DNA of 64,000 nucleotides from Sulfomarinibacter sp963733915 (GTDB lineage: Bacteria; Acidobacteriota; Thermoanaerobaculia; Thermoanaerobaculales; Sulfomarinibacteraceae). The stretch is from assembly GCA_963733915.1 (NCBI GenBank), contig CAVTEP010000003.1, positions 186,001 to 250,000 of the forward strand, in the 5' to 3' direction. Made by a program: the position numbers and the translations under genes. Every line of letters begins with the position of its first letter. Within the stretch, counting starts at the first letter, position 1. The notes under the pieces were generated by a model. That model ran no database searches, was not told the DNA's origin, and saw only the letters and a list, made by a program, of their open reading frames with translations. Below are positions 37,653-46,845 of this stretch, piece after piece.

Positions 37653-38939
37653 TTGCAGGTTCGACTCGAGTCCATCGGCTGCCGCCTAAATATCGGTGAA
37701 GTCGAGGCCATGGCGCGCACTCTGGCAGCGGGCGGCCACCGCATCGTGGGGCCGGGTGAACCGGCCGAACTCTGTATCTTCAATACCTGCACAGTTACCG
37801 GCATCGCGTCCCGCAAATCCCGCCAGTTGATCCGGCAGCTGCAGAGAAAAAACCCGGGCGCTGCGGTCGTCGTGACCGGCTGCGACGCCGAATTGTCGCC
37901 CTCCGAAATGGTGGGCATCGGCGTCGACCTGGTGGTGAGCAACGCCGACAAGGACCGTCTGCTCGAGATTGTCGAGGCCGAGGGGCTCCTCGACCCCACC
38001 GAAATCGATCCTCACGGTGAGACCCTTATTTCGCCCGGCAGCGGAAACCGCACCCGAGCCTTCCTCAAAGTCCAGGACGGTTGCGACAATCGTTGCACCT
38101 TCTGCGTTACCACAATAGCTCGTGGCGCGGGTCGCAGCGTAGCTCTGGAGACCATCGTGGAGCAGACTCGAGAGCTGCTCGGATCGGGTTATCTCGAGGT
38201 GGTCCTGAGTGGGGTTCACCTTGCGTCCTACGGCCATGACCTGGGCAATCAACACGGCCTGCGAAACCTCGTCGAGCGGATTCTCGAGGCGACCGACGTG
38301 CCGAGGCTGCGGCTATCATCGCTGGAACCGTGGGATCTCGACCCCTCGTTCTTCGAGATCTTTTCGAGCCCACGCGTCCAGCCCCACCTCCACCTGCCGC
38401 TGCAGAGCGGCTGCGACGAGACCCTTCGCCGCATGGCCCGCCGCACCAGCCGCAGTGAGTTCTCATCTCTGGTCGAGGAGGCCCGCCGGTCGGTGTCCGA
38501 CCTTTCCATATCCACCGACATCATCGTCGGCTTCCCGGGCGAGACCGAGGACGAATTCGAGCGCTCCATTTCCCTGGTCGAGGAGCTCGCATTCTCGCGC
38601 CTCCACATTTTCCGCTACTCGCGCCGCGACGGAACCAGAGCGGCGACAATGCCGGCCCAGGTCCCCGGACCCGTCGCCCAGCAACGCAGCCGCCGCTTGC
38701 ACAGACTTGGCGCCGAACTCGAGCACCGTTTCGCCTCACGCTTCGTCGGCCGCACTCTGGACGTCCTGTGGGAAACAGCCGAGGAGCACGGCGAGCTCCT
38801 GCGGTGGAGCGGGCTGACACCGAACTACATCCGGGTCGGCACCACCACCGCTCCCGACGAGGACCTCCTCAACCGGATCACGCCGACCGAAATCACCGGG
38901 GTCGTGCCCGGCGGAGCAATAGGCAGAATTAGGAATTAG
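37653..38939 (+). CDS. mtaB: tRNA t6A37 methylthiotransferase MtaB
   Basis: 428 residues; radical-SAM enzyme that adds a 2-methylthio group to t6A37 of tRNA. Three N-terminal Cys bind the auxiliary cluster (SIGCRLN, FNTCTVT, VTGCDAE), the radical-SAM motif is DGCDNRCTFCVTT (C-x3-C-x2-C, about 146-158), then STDIIVGFPGETEDEFE and a C-terminal TRAM-like domain. The MtaB rather than MiaB assignment rests on the CDNRCTFC spacing and sequence. Start is TTG 37653 with AAGGGAA upstream. The last residues (GGAIGRIRN) and stop are provided by a GAATTAG repeat that starts at the gene's end. Confidence 0.93.
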   Translation: MQVRLESIGCRLNIGEVEAMARTLAAGGHRIVGPGEPAELCIFNTCTVTGIASRKSRQLIRQLQRKNPGAAVVVTGCDAELSPSEMVGIGVDLVVSNADKDRLLEIVEAEGLLDPTEIDPHGETLISPGSGNRTRAFLKVQDGCDNRCTFCVTTIARGAGRSVALETIVEQTRELLGSGYLEVVLSGVHLASYGHDLGNQHGLRNLVERILEATDVPRLRLSSLEPWDLDPSFFEIFSSPRVQPHLHLPLQSGCDETLRRMARRTSRSEFSSLVEEARRSVSDLSISTDIIVGFPGETEDEFERSISLVEELAFSRLHIFRYSRRDGTRAATMPAQVPGPVAQQRSRRLHRLGAELEHRFASRFVGRTLDVLWETAEEHGELLRWSGLTPNYIRVGTTTAPDEDLLNRITPTEITGVVPGGAIGRIRN

Positions 38940-38953
38940 GAATTAGGAATTTC
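38921..38953. repeat. GAATTAG tandem array at the 3' end of mtaB
   Basis: Three to four copies of the 7-base word GAATTAG, overlapping the final codons and stop of mtaB, followed by CCACCCACTC. Confidence 0.8.
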
Positions 38954-38994
38954 CACCCACTCTCCCCCTTTTCGGATCTCAGAATTCCGCCCAC

Positions 38995-39040
38995 CCTTAA
39001 CCACGAAGACACAAAGAACACGAAGAAATCACAAAGAAGT
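38995..39040. repeat. ACGAAGA-type short tandem repeat
   Basis: CCACGAAGACACAAAGAAC then ACGAAGAAATCACAAAGAAG: four degenerate copies of a 9-11 base word in the gap between mtaB and the HD-domain gene. Confidence 0.7.
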
Positions 39041-39190
39041 TGTTTTGACCTTGGCCGTTGAATACACGGAAGGAACCCCGGTGTCAGGTCAAAAACCACT
39101 CCTGAGCCTCGGAAAGCCGTGCGGGGCGCAGCCCGCGGCGGCGGGCGTCCTGGCACAGAGACGGGATACACTGCTGGGGAAGGAGGCTGG

Positions 39191-39766
39191 GTGGATCGAA
39201 TCGTTGAATTCTTGTTCGAGGTGGGGATGCTCAAGCGGACGCCGCGTTCGGGATGGCAGTTTCTGGGCGTCGGTTCGGAGTCGGTAGCAGAGCACGTATT
39301 CCGCACCGTCATTATTGCCTTCGTGCTAGCCCGTCTCGAACCTGATGTCGACGCCGACAGGGTGCTGCGGCTGGCCCTGGCCCACGATCTGCCGGAGGCC
39401 CGTACCGGAGACCTCAACTACGTCAACCAGAAGTACGTACGTGCCGATGAACAAAGCGCGGCACACGACATGACCGCGGGCCTGCCCTTTGCCGGCGAGC
39501 TCAACGAACTGCTGGCAGAATACCGCGAGGCGAGCACGCCCGAAGCGGTTCTCGCCCACGACGCCGATCAGCTCGAAATGCTGCTCGAGCTCAAGGAGCA
39601 TCTCGATGCCGGCTGCGCCGCGGCCGAGGGGTGGACACCGTTCGTTCTCCGCCGGCTGCACACCGAGACCGCCCGCACGCTGGCAAACCGAATCCTCGGT
39701 GGCGACTCGGAATCCTGGTGGTTCGATCGCGACTCCGAGTGGTGGGTTCGAGGCAACAAGGGATGA
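39191..39766 (+). CDS. HD-domain hydrolase (YfbR/HDDC2-like 5'-nucleotidase family)
   Basis: 191 residues from GTG 39191 (GGAGG four to five bases upstream). HD metal-site residues are visible in ESVAEHVFRTVIIAF (His), ALAHDLPEARTGDL (HD pair) and AHDADQLEMLLELKEH (Asp). The segment order VGML..PRSGW, SVAEH, AHDLPEA..GD, DADQLEM matches the HDDC2/YfbR group, in which known members dephosphorylate 5'-deoxynucleotides. Specific substrate is inferred. The C-terminus is Trp-rich (SWWFDRDSEWWVRGNKG). Confidence 0.85.
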   Translation: MDRIVEFLFEVGMLKRTPRSGWQFLGVGSESVAEHVFRTVIIAFVLARLEPDVDADRVLRLALAHDLPEARTGDLNYVNQKYVRADEQSAAHDMTAGLPFAGELNELLAEYREASTPEAVLAHDADQLEMLLELKEHLDAGCAAAEGWTPFVLRRLHTETARTLANRILGGDSESWWFDRDSEWWVRGNKG

Positions 39767-39947
39767 GCGGGAATGGAAGCGCCCTTGACTCACCCGGCGG
39801 AATCACCGATTCTCGAAATCTCGACTATTCTGGAATTGATCACGAGATTGTCAAAGGGGATTCCCATTGTCAGACGCGCGTTTGCGGTGGCGGTGACTGT
39901 GCCACTCATGGAGTTTCCACTGCTGACCGGCTGAGAGGTACGAAACC

Positions 39948-42566
39948 GTGGAGACCGTTGTGAAGATGACTCCCATGCTCCGCCAGTATCTCGAGCTCAA
40001 GGAGCAGGCCGGCTCGGCCCTGCTGTTGTATCGCATGGGGGACTTCTACGAGCTCTTCTTCGAGGACGCCCAGAGGGCGGCGCCGATTCTCGGGATCACG
40101 CTCACCCGCCGGCGTCAGAACGACTCCCTGGATGCACCCATGTGCGGGGTGCCGTACCACGCCTTTGACGGCTACCTGGCCAAGCTCCTGAACGCAGGTT
40201 ACAGGGTGGCAGTCGCGGAACAGATGGAGGACCCATCGCAGGCGAAAGGTCTGGTCCGCCGCGAGATCATCCGTACCCACACCCCGGGCACGATCTCCGA
40301 CACCGAGCTCCTCGAAGGTTCGGAGCACTGCTATCTGGCCGCATTCGGTGGCGACGAGGAAGCCTCGGCCCTGGCCTGGATCGAAATCAGCACCGGCACC
40401 TTCGAGGGCATCCGCGGCAGCGATCCGGACACCCTGGCCGAGCACCTGGCGCGTCTGCGTCCGCGCGAGATCCTGGTGGTCGAGGGTTGGGACGGCTGGC
40501 ATCAGCTGTGGCCGCCCGAGGTCCCGCTACCGACCGTGACCCCAATCCAGGCCGAGGCCTTTTCGCCTTCGGCCGGCGAGCAACGGCTGCGCCGGGTGCT
40601 CGGAGTCGCCTCGCTGCGCGGCTTCGGTCTCGACTCCGGCGAGCCCCTGGTGGGAATGGCCGGGGCGCTGCTCGGATACGTCGAGGCCACTCAGAAGGGT
40701 GTCCTCCACCACCTGTCGCGCTTCCATTGCCGCGACAGCGGCGAGGTCCTCGCGATCGATCGTGCCAGCCTCGCCAACCTCGAAATCGAGCGTGCGGCCG
40801 ACGGTACGCGCAGAGGCTCGCTTTTTGACATCCTCGACCACTCTCGCACCCGCATGGGCTCGCGGCGGATACACGACTGGCTGGTGAGCCCGAGCGTCGA
40901 TCGCGAGGAGATCGGCGAACGACACCGTGCCGTGGCCGAGCTCGTTGACGGGCCGGCGCTGCTCGAGGATCTGCGGCAGGCCCTGGAGGATCTCCCAGAC
41001 CTCGAACGCCTCGCGGCGCGGGTCGGTCTCGGACTTGCAACGTCGAGAGAGCTCGACGGCCTGCGCGCCGGTCTCGATCGGTTGCCGGGCGTGGACGAGG
41101 CGGTACGTCACGCGACCTCGTCGCGCCTGCGCCACCTGAGCGACTCGTTCGACCCGATGCCGGACCTGGCCGAGATCCTGCACCTCAGGCTCGCCGCCGA
41201 GCCGGCTCAACTCGCCGGGGCGGGAGTCATCGCCGGCGGCTGGGACCAGCAATTGGACGAGTATCGCGCTCTTGCCAAGGGCGGCAAGGAGCTGCTCGCC
41301 GGCATCGAATCCTCGGAGCGCAAGCGCACCGGAATCGGCTCGCTCAAGGTACGCTACAACAAGGTATTCGGATACTTCATCGAGATCAGCAAGGCCAACC
41401 TGGACAAGGTGCCGAAGGACTACGATCGACGTCAGACCTTGACCAACGCTGAACGCTTTATCACGCCCGAGCTCAAGGATCTGGAGGAGCGCATCCTGTC
41501 GGCGGAGGAGCGTGCGGCCGCTCGCGACCGCGAGCTCTACCTGGAGCTGGTGGAAGAGCTTTCGCACCACGCCCAGCGCATCGCCGCCGCCGCCGCCGCC
41601 GTTGCCCACCTTGATGCCCTCGCCGCATTTGCCGACCGAGCGCGCCGCTGGAGCTACTGCCGGCCGATGATGACGGATGAGCCGGGGATCAAGATCCGCG
41701 AGGGACGTCACCCGGTGCTGGAGGAGGTCCAACGGGAACCTCCGTTCATCTCCAACGACTGTGATCTTCGCCCGGGAGCGAGTCAGATCGTGCTTCTCAC
41801 CGGCCCCAACATGGGCGGCAAGTCCACCTACCTGAGGCAGTGCGCCCTCATCACCCTGATGGCCCACGCCGGCTCCTTTGTTCCAGCCGCCGAAGCCGAG
41901 ATCGGCCTCACCGACCGCATCTTCACCAGGGTCGGCGCATCCGACATGCTTGCCAGAGGCGAGTCCACATTCATGGTGGAGATGACGGAGACTGCCAACA
42001 TCCTCCACTACGCAACACCGCGTTCGCTGGTCATCCTCGACGAGGTTGGTCGCGGCACGGCCACGTTTGACGGCCTGTCGCTGGCCTGGGCAATCGTCGA
42101 GCACCTTCACGATCGGGAAGACCACGCGGCCCTGGTGCTCTTCGCCACCCACTACCACGAGCTCACCGAGCTTTCCCGCATGCTGCCTCGCCTGGTCAAC
42201 CGGTCGATGGCGGTCAAGGAGTGGCGCGGTTCGATTCTCTTCCTTCACCGGGTGGTGGACGGCCCGGCCGACCATTCCTACGGCATCCACGTCGCCCGGT
42301 TGGCGGGGGTTCCCGACGACGTCTGCCGCCGAGCCGAACAGGTGCTGGCCAATATCGAACGTCACGAACTCAAGGTCCTTGGCGATCCGATCATCCAAAC
42401 ACAGTCCGGTGCAAACGCCGAGCGCATCAGCCAACTCGATCTCTTCCGTACGCCTGCGGACGACATCACGGATCGCCTGCGTCGACTCGATGTCAACACT
42501 CTGACCCCGATCGACGCACTCAACCTTCTCGAAGAGCTGACCGAAAAGGTGCATGAAAACGATTGA
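39948..42566 (+). CDS. mutS: DNA mismatch repair protein MutS
   Basis: 872 residues. The mismatch-reading Phe-x-Glu is in YRMGDFYELFFEDA (about 28-41), followed by connector, lever and clamp domains and the ATPase: Walker A LLTGPNMGGKSTYLRQ (about 616-631), FVPAAEAEIGLTDRIFTRVGASDML, Walker B region SLVILDEVGRGTATFDGLSLAW (about 700-720) and LFATHYHELTEL. Full-length MutS I. Start GTG 39948 has GAGAGG nine bases upstream; ATG 39966 (MTPMLRQYLELK) is an alternative. The stop overlaps the start of nagZ by 14 bases. mutL is not in the window. Confidence 0.98.
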   Translation: METVVKMTPMLRQYLELKEQAGSALLLYRMGDFYELFFEDAQRAAPILGITLTRRRQNDSLDAPMCGVPYHAFDGYLAKLLNAGYRVAVAEQMEDPSQAKGLVRREIIRTHTPGTISDTELLEGSEHCYLAAFGGDEEASALAWIEISTGTFEGIRGSDPDTLAEHLARLRPREILVVEGWDGWHQLWPPEVPLPTVTPIQAEAFSPSAGEQRLRRVLGVASLRGFGLDSGEPLVGMAGALLGYVEATQKGVLHHLSRFHCRDSGEVLAIDRASLANLEIERAADGTRRGSLFDILDHSRTRMGSRRIHDWLVSPSVDREEIGERHRAVAELVDGPALLEDLRQALEDLPDLERLAARVGLGLATSRELDGLRAGLDRLPGVDEAVRHATSSRLRHLSDSFDPMPDLAEILHLRLAAEPAQLAGAGVIAGGWDQQLDEYRALAKGGKELLAGIESSERKRTGIGSLKVRYNKVFGYFIEISKANLDKVPKDYDRRQTLTNAERFITPELKDLEERILSAEERAAARDRELYLELVEELSHHAQRIAAAAAAVAHLDALAAFADRARRWSYCRPMMTDEPGIKIREGRHPVLEEVQREPPFISNDCDLRPGASQIVLLTGPNMGGKSTYLRQCALITLMAHAGSFVPAAEAEIGLTDRIFTRVGASDMLARGESTFMVEMTETANILHYATPRSLVILDEVGRGTATFDGLSLAWAIVEHLHDREDHAALVLFATHYHELTELSRMLPRLVNRSMAVKEWRGSILFLHRVVDGPADHSYGIHVARLAGVPDDVCRRAEQVLANIERHELKVLGDPIIQTQSGANAERISQLDLFRTPADDITDRLRRLDVNTLTPIDALNLLEELTEKVHEND

Positions 42567-43590
42567 CCAAAAACCGCTGGTCGTAGGTCTGCCTGGCACC
42601 GAGATCTCTGACGATGTCCGCGACCTCCTCGGACGGGTGCGGCCGGCCGGTGTGATTCTCTTCGCACGCAATATCGAGACGCCAGATCAGGTGCGGAGGT
42701 TGACGGCGACCTTCGAGGACCTCGATCCGCGTCCGTTTATCGCCGCCGACCTCGAGGGGGGCATGGTCAATCGCCTGCGGGCCCTGTGGGGCGACCTACC
42801 GACGCCGGCCGAGGCCGGCGCCGCCGGACGGAGGGCGGTGCGTGCTCTCGGCGAGGCCGCCGGTGCCGCCTGCCGCAACCTCGGTATTCACCTCGACTTT
42901 GCGCCGGTTGTAGATCTCGACTGCCCCGGCGGATGTCTCGGCGCAGAGGGACGATGCTTTGGCAGCGATCCTCAACGGGTCATCGTCCTCGCCAGAATCT
43001 TCAACGAGGGCCTCTCGACCTGGGGAGTTTCGGGCTGCACCAAGCACTTTCCGGGTCTCGGTCTCGTACCGGCGGACACCCACCAGATGCTGCCCGTCCT
43101 CGAGGCGAGCCAGGTCGAGCTCGATCGCCATCTGTCGGTTTTCGAAGCGCTGGCGCCGGACATCCCGGTGGTGATGGTGGCGCACGTCGTGGTGCCGGGT
43201 CTCGGCGACTCAGAAAGACCGGCGTCCCTGTCACGCACCGTGATCGAGCGGGCGGCGGCGCTCGAGGGCTCGCCAGTGGTGCTGGCCGACGATCTCGAGA
43301 TGGGCGCTCTCGACGGTTTTGGCGATCTGCCGGACAGGGTGCTGGCCGCCATCCAGGCACGCAACCACGGAATCCTGGTGTGCAACTCTCCAGACCGCCT
43401 CGACGAGATCACCGCCTTTCTCGATGAAATCAAGGAGGTCGATCCGACCCTCGGCACCCGGCTGGGGGAGATGACGGCGCGGATGGGCACCTTGCAACGC
43501 GATCTTTTTCAGCGGGCCGCAGCGGTTCCCTCTCCTGACGACGCCACCGTCGCCCAACTCTGGGAACGGGCCCGTCGAGAGGCAGGTTAA
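42553..43590 (+). CDS. nagZ: Beta-N-acetylhexosaminidase, GH3 (NagZ-like)
   Basis: 345 residues; cleaves N-acetylglucosamine from peptidoglycan fragments during cell-wall recycling. GH3 marks: VRPAGVILFARNI, PFIAADLEGGMVNRL, LGIHLDFAPVVDLD, the His-containing acid/base loop GCTKHFPGLGLVPADTHQMLPVL (KHFPG with D-x-H, about 165-185) and the nucleophile Asp in VVLADDLEMGAL (about 240). It overlaps mutS, so the pair is co-transcribed. Confidence 0.92.
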   Translation: MKTIDQKPLVVGLPGTEISDDVRDLLGRVRPAGVILFARNIETPDQVRRLTATFEDLDPRPFIAADLEGGMVNRLRALWGDLPTPAEAGAAGRRAVRALGEAAGAACRNLGIHLDFAPVVDLDCPGGCLGAEGRCFGSDPQRVIVLARIFNEGLSTWGVSGCTKHFPGLGLVPADTHQMLPVLEASQVELDRHLSVFEALAPDIPVVMVAHVVVPGLGDSERPASLSRTVIERAAALEGSPVVLADDLEMGALDGFGDLPDRVLAAIQARNHGILVCNSPDRLDEITAFLDEIKEVDPTLGTRLGEMTARMGTLQRDLFQRAAAVPSPDDATVAQLWERARREAG

Positions 43591-43608
43591 CCACCCACCC
43601 CACCGGCC

Positions 43609-43711
43609 AGTTTTTAGTTTTGAGTTTTTAGTTTTGAGTTCCCTTCCACCCCCCCTGCGATGAGGTTGAGTGGGTGGGAAACTCAAAACTCAAATCTTAA
43701 AACTCAACTCT
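43609..43711. repeat. GAGTTTT inverted module between nagZ and queC
   Basis: Left arm (43609-43640) of AGTTTTTAGTTTTGAG words and right arm (43679-43711) of ACTCAAAACTCAAATC words are inverted copies that could pair over roughly 24 of 32 positions. The core holds CCACCCCCCC and GTGGGTGGG. It starts 18 bases after the nagZ stop. Confidence 0.8.
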
Positions 43712-43745
43712 TTCATATCTCATTGAACAACGGCACAATGGCCCC

Positions 43746-44435
43746 ATGAGCAACTCGCGTGCCGTAGTTCTCCTCTCCGGAGGCCTGGACTCGACCACCG
43801 TGCTGGCCATCGCCCGCGCGGAAGGTTTCGAGTGTCACTGTCTGACGGTCGACTACGGCCAACGACACCGGGTGGAAATCGAGGCCGCAAGTCGCGTAGC
43901 CGATGTACTCGGGGCGGCATCCCACCGCGTCATAACCCTCGATCTGAGGGCGATCGGCGCTTCGGCCCTCACCGACGACATCGACGTGCCAAAGGACCAG
44001 GACTCCGATTCCTGCCGAGTCCCGGTGACCTACGTTCCGGCGCGCAATACGGTGTTGCTCTCGCTCCTCCTCGGTCTCGCCGAGGTGGTGGGCGCCGACC
44101 AGCTCTTTATCGGCGCCAATGCGGTCGATTACTCGGGCTACCCGGACTGCCGGCCGGCCTTTCTCCAGGCCTTCGAGTCGCTCGCCGCAGTGGCCACCGT
44201 CGCCGGCGCCGAGCATGGCGTGCGTTTCCGGGTGCGCGCCCCCCTTCTCGAGCTGTCCAAGGCCGATATCATCCGCCGCGGTCTCGCACTCGGCGTCGAC
44301 TACGGTCTCACCTGGTCCTGTTACGACCCGACCTCCGACGGCCTCGCCTGCGGACACTGCGACTCGTGTCAGTTGCGGCGCAGAGGTTTTGTGGAGGCGG
44401 GCCTCGAGGATCCGGTGGCTTACGCGTCCAGGTAG
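43746..44435 (+). CDS. queC: 7-cyano-7-deazaguanine synthase
   Basis: 229 residues; ATP-dependent synthesis of preQ0 for queuosine. P-loop LLSGGLDSTTVLAIA (about 9-23), TVDYGQRHRVEIEAA, RNTVLLSLLLGLAEVVGADQLFIGANAVDYSGYPDCR, and the four-Cys zinc site SCYD..CGHCDSC (about 196-212). All motifs are intact. No other queuosine genes are adjacent. Confidence 0.97.
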   Translation: MSNSRAVVLLSGGLDSTTVLAIARAEGFECHCLTVDYGQRHRVEIEAASRVADVLGAASHRVITLDLRAIGASALTDDIDVPKDQDSDSCRVPVTYVPARNTVLLSLLLGLAEVVGADQLFIGANAVDYSGYPDCRPAFLQAFESLAAVATVAGAEHGVRFRVRAPLLELSKADIIRRGLALGVDYGLTWSCYDPTSDGLACGHCDSCQLRRRGFVEAGLEDPVAYASR

Positions 44436-44450
44436 GTGGTCGCGAAAGCT

Positions 44451-44592
44451 TTGGGCTATGAGCTATGAGCACCGCCCGCCCACCCTTGTTTGCCGTGAGA
44501 ACGGATTATCACAAGCCCTGCCGGACTGTCTGGTACTCGAAAGATTCAAAACCTGAGGGCACATTGCCAATAAGCCCATAGCCCATAGCGCA
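44451..44592. repeat. GCTATGA inverted module between queC and blaI-like gene
   Basis: Left arm TTGGGCTATGAGCTATGAGC (44451-44470) and right arm TAAGCCCATAGCCCATAGCG (44571-44590) are inverted versions, 100 bases apart; ACCGCCCGCCCACCC lies right after the left arm, as in the other modules. Confidence 0.75.
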
Positions 44593-44601
44593 CAGCTTCT
44601 C

Positions 44602-44637
44602 TTGACAAACTACCTTGGTAGTATTACCTTGGTAGTC
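44602..44637 (+). promoter_or_regulatory. Promoter with double palindromic operator of the BlaI/M56 pair
   Basis: TTGACA (44602-44607), 17-base spacer, TACCTT (44625-44630). The spacer and -10 are covered by the perfect palindrome ACTACCTTGGTAGT (44609-44622) and a near copy TTACCTTGGTAGTC (44624-44637). Direct overlap with promoter elements and the downstream repressor gene point to autoregulation. Confidence 0.75.
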
Positions 44638-44659
44638 GATCACGATTGACGGAGGAACC

Positions 44660-45046
44660 ATGAGCAAGCACACCCTCGGAGAACTCCAGCACGCCATCAT
44701 GCGAGTGCTGTGGGAACGCGAACAGGCGACGGTGGCCGAGGTCCACGCGGCGCTCTCCCCCGAGCGTGGCCTGGCGCCGACAACCATCGCCACGATGCTC
44801 CGTAAAATGGAGGACAAGGGAGTCGTCGCCCACACGGTCGAGGGACGTCACTTTGTCTATCGCCCGACCGTTAGTGAGCACGAGGTGCGAAATTTCATGG
44901 TCGCCGAGCTGCTCGACCGGCTCTTTGCCGGCGACCCCGCAGCGCTGGTTTCACACCTGGTCTCCGACCACGGCATCGAAGACGCCGAGATAGGGCGGCT
45001 CCGTGAGCTGCTCGAAGACGCCGAAAAAATGGAGCGTGAATCATGA
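44660..45046 (+). CDS. BlaI/MecI/CopY-family transcriptional repressor
   Basis: 128 residues with a winged helix: LGELQHAIMRVLWEREQATVAEVHAALSPERGLAPTTIATMLRKMEDKGVV (about 6-57) and a C-terminal dimerisation helix region. In this family a partner membrane peptidase cleaves the repressor to induce transcription; the partner is encoded next with an ATGA overlap. Its likely operator is the paired ACTACCTTGGTAGT palindrome upstream. GGAGG lies four bases before the ATG. The target beyond its own operon is unknown; no beta-lactamase gene is present. Confidence 0.93.
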   Translation: MSKHTLGELQHAIMRVLWEREQATVAEVHAALSPERGLAPTTIATMLRKMEDKGVVAHTVEGRHFVYRPTVSEHEVRNFMVAELLDRLFAGDPAALVSHLVSDHGIEDAEIGRLRELLEDAEKMERES

Positions 45047-46842
45047 ATGCGACCATCACGACGTGGTTTCTCACCTATCTGGCCCACAGCACGGTTCTGC
45101 TCGGAATTGCCTGGCTGGCGTCGCACATCCTCGGAGAGAAGCACCTCGTTTTGCAGGAAGCCCTCCTCCGGGTAGCTCTCATCGGCGGTATCGTCACCGC
45201 GAGCCTCCAGGTCGGGTTCGGGTTCACGCCTCTGACCGGAGCGTTTTCCATGGATTCTATCCGCCTACCGGAGGTCTCCTCGGCTGCCATCACGGCGGAC
45301 GATCTCGGCAGAATAGCCGACGCGACAACCACCCGGGTCGCGACAACCGCGGACGAATTCAATGCGGAGTGGGCGGGTGCGCTGTTGGCCCTGTGGATCG
45401 CCGGATCGCTGATGGCTTTGATCGGTCTCGGCCGTTCGGTTCTCGATCTCAGACGCCTTCTGCAAACCCGGCGTCTGCAGCCCGCCGGCCGTCTCCTCGA
45501 GCGCCTCGCCATTGCCATGGGTCTTGGCAAAAAGGTCCGATTCAGCACGTCGGCTGCAATCGCGGTGCCCTTTGCGACAGGAATCAGCCGACCGGAGATC
45601 TGTTGTCCCGAGCGAGTCAAGGATCTCGCCATCGAGCACCGGACCGCGCTCTTCGCCCACGAGCTCGCCCACATTTCCCGCCGTGATCCTGCGTGGCAGC
45701 TGCTATACCGCATCGGCGAGGCTTTTCTCTTTCCGCAACCTCTCAACCGCCTGGTGCGACGGCGGCTCGAGGAGATCGCCGAGCACTTGACCGACGAGCG
45801 AGCCGTTTCCTGCACAGGAAACCGCCTCGGTCTCGCCCGCTGTCTCGTGGTCATCGCCCATTGGGGAACGGCGGCACCTCTCGGAGTTCCGTCCGCGGCC
45901 TTCGCCGCCGGTCCGCGGCTCGACCAACGAGTGCGGCGCCTCATCTCCGGGTCCGTCGGCAGCCATCGGTGTGCGCCCTGGACGGTTCCTCTCGTAATCA
46001 CACTCTTGCTGAGTTTTACATTCGTCCTGCCTCTGATCGCCCCCACCAAACTCGATGCCGATCAGGCGCGCAAAGGAACCGAGGTGGCGTCCGTCCGGAC
46101 CTGGTCCCTTGCCACGGACAACCCGCCGTCGGACGTGCCACAGGCCCCGGAGCCTCCGGCCGCACCCGCTGCCGCCGACGCGATTCCACCCGTAGGGACC
46201 GCCCCGACGCCGGAGACCGCACCGACGCCAAAGACCGCCCCCACGCCAAAAAATCTACCGGTTCCTGAGGCCGCACCCCCGGCTTTGCCCGCGCCTTCGT
46301 CGGCGCCGGCGCCGGTTGTGGCGCCGCAACCACCCATCCTCCCGGAGACCACCCCCCGCAATCACGAAAGAGCCGCCGAGGATGAGCGCGACCGTCAGCG
46401 TGCGGTTGCCAGAGAACTGTCGGACGAAGCGGTTCGGACTCGTGAACGGGCGCGTGCGTTGGCACGAGAGGCGGCACGTCAGGATCAGAACATGGAGGCA
46501 AGACGCGAGGAATTCAGGCAGCAGGCGCTCGCCATGCGGGTTGAAGCGGAGGCGGAACACCGTGAAATGGCGCGCGCCGCCCGCGAGCTGTCACGGACGC
46601 TGGCCGACCGCGCCAGGGAAACCGCCGCCAGGGTCGAGCGCCTGACGGACGAGCAGCGCGAGGAATTTCGTCGTCGCGCGGATCAATACCGCGCGAAAGC
46701 CCGTGAGCGTTCACAGGAGGCGGCGCGGCTATCCCGGGAGAGGGCCCGCGCACTCGCCGAAGAAGCACGCATCCTGGCCGAGGAAGCCGAAACCCGGCGC
46801 CTTGCCGAGGAGGAGCGGCGACACGAGCCGGAGCTTAACTGA
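45043..46842 (+). CDS. M56-family (BlaR1/MecR1-like) membrane peptidase with a long charged coiled-coil tail
   Basis: 599 residues. Several N-terminal membrane helices (about 8-28, 38-60, 112-132) enclose the gluzincin domain with the zinc motif HELAHISRRDP (about 206-216) and EEIAEHLTDERAV. Another helix (about 315-335) precedes a Pro/Ala-rich linker (about 360-435, PTPETAPTPKTAPTPK) and then about 150 residues of Arg/Glu/Ala heptads (REEFRQQALAMRVEAEAEH and similar). It lacks the penicillin-binding sensor domain of true BlaR1, so the signal is probably not a beta-lactam. It should cleave or inactivate the coupled BlaI-like repressor. Confidence 0.88.
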   Translation: MNATITTWFLTYLAHSTVLLGIAWLASHILGEKHLVLQEALLRVALIGGIVTASLQVGFGFTPLTGAFSMDSIRLPEVSSAAITADDLGRIADATTTRVATTADEFNAEWAGALLALWIAGSLMALIGLGRSVLDLRRLLQTRRLQPAGRLLERLAIAMGLGKKVRFSTSAAIAVPFATGISRPEICCPERVKDLAIEHRTALFAHELAHISRRDPAWQLLYRIGEAFLFPQPLNRLVRRRLEEIAEHLTDERAVSCTGNRLGLARCLVVIAHWGTAAPLGVPSAAFAAGPRLDQRVRRLISGSVGSHRCAPWTVPLVITLLLSFTFVLPLIAPTKLDADQARKGTEVASVRTWSLATDNPPSDVPQAPEPPAAPAAADAIPPVGTAPTPETAPTPKTAPTPKNLPVPEAAPPALPAPSSAPAPVVAPQPPILPETTPRNHERAAEDERDRQRAVARELSDEAVRTRERARALAREAARQDQNMEARREEFRQQALAMRVEAEAEHREMARAARELSRTLADRARETAARVERLTDEQREEFRRRADQYRAKARERSQEAARLSRERARALAEEARILAEEAETRRLAEEERRHEPELN

Positions 46843-46845
46843 AGA

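Noticed and set aside
37640..37670. GGTTGCAGGTTCGACTC resembling a tRNA 3' half
   Set aside because: It is the start of mtaB and no cloverleaf can be drawn.
40527..42671. 714-codon open frame on the minus strand opposite mutS
   Set aside because: Antisense shadow created by high GC at third codon positions; mutS on the plus strand has every family motif, and the antisense product has no domain.
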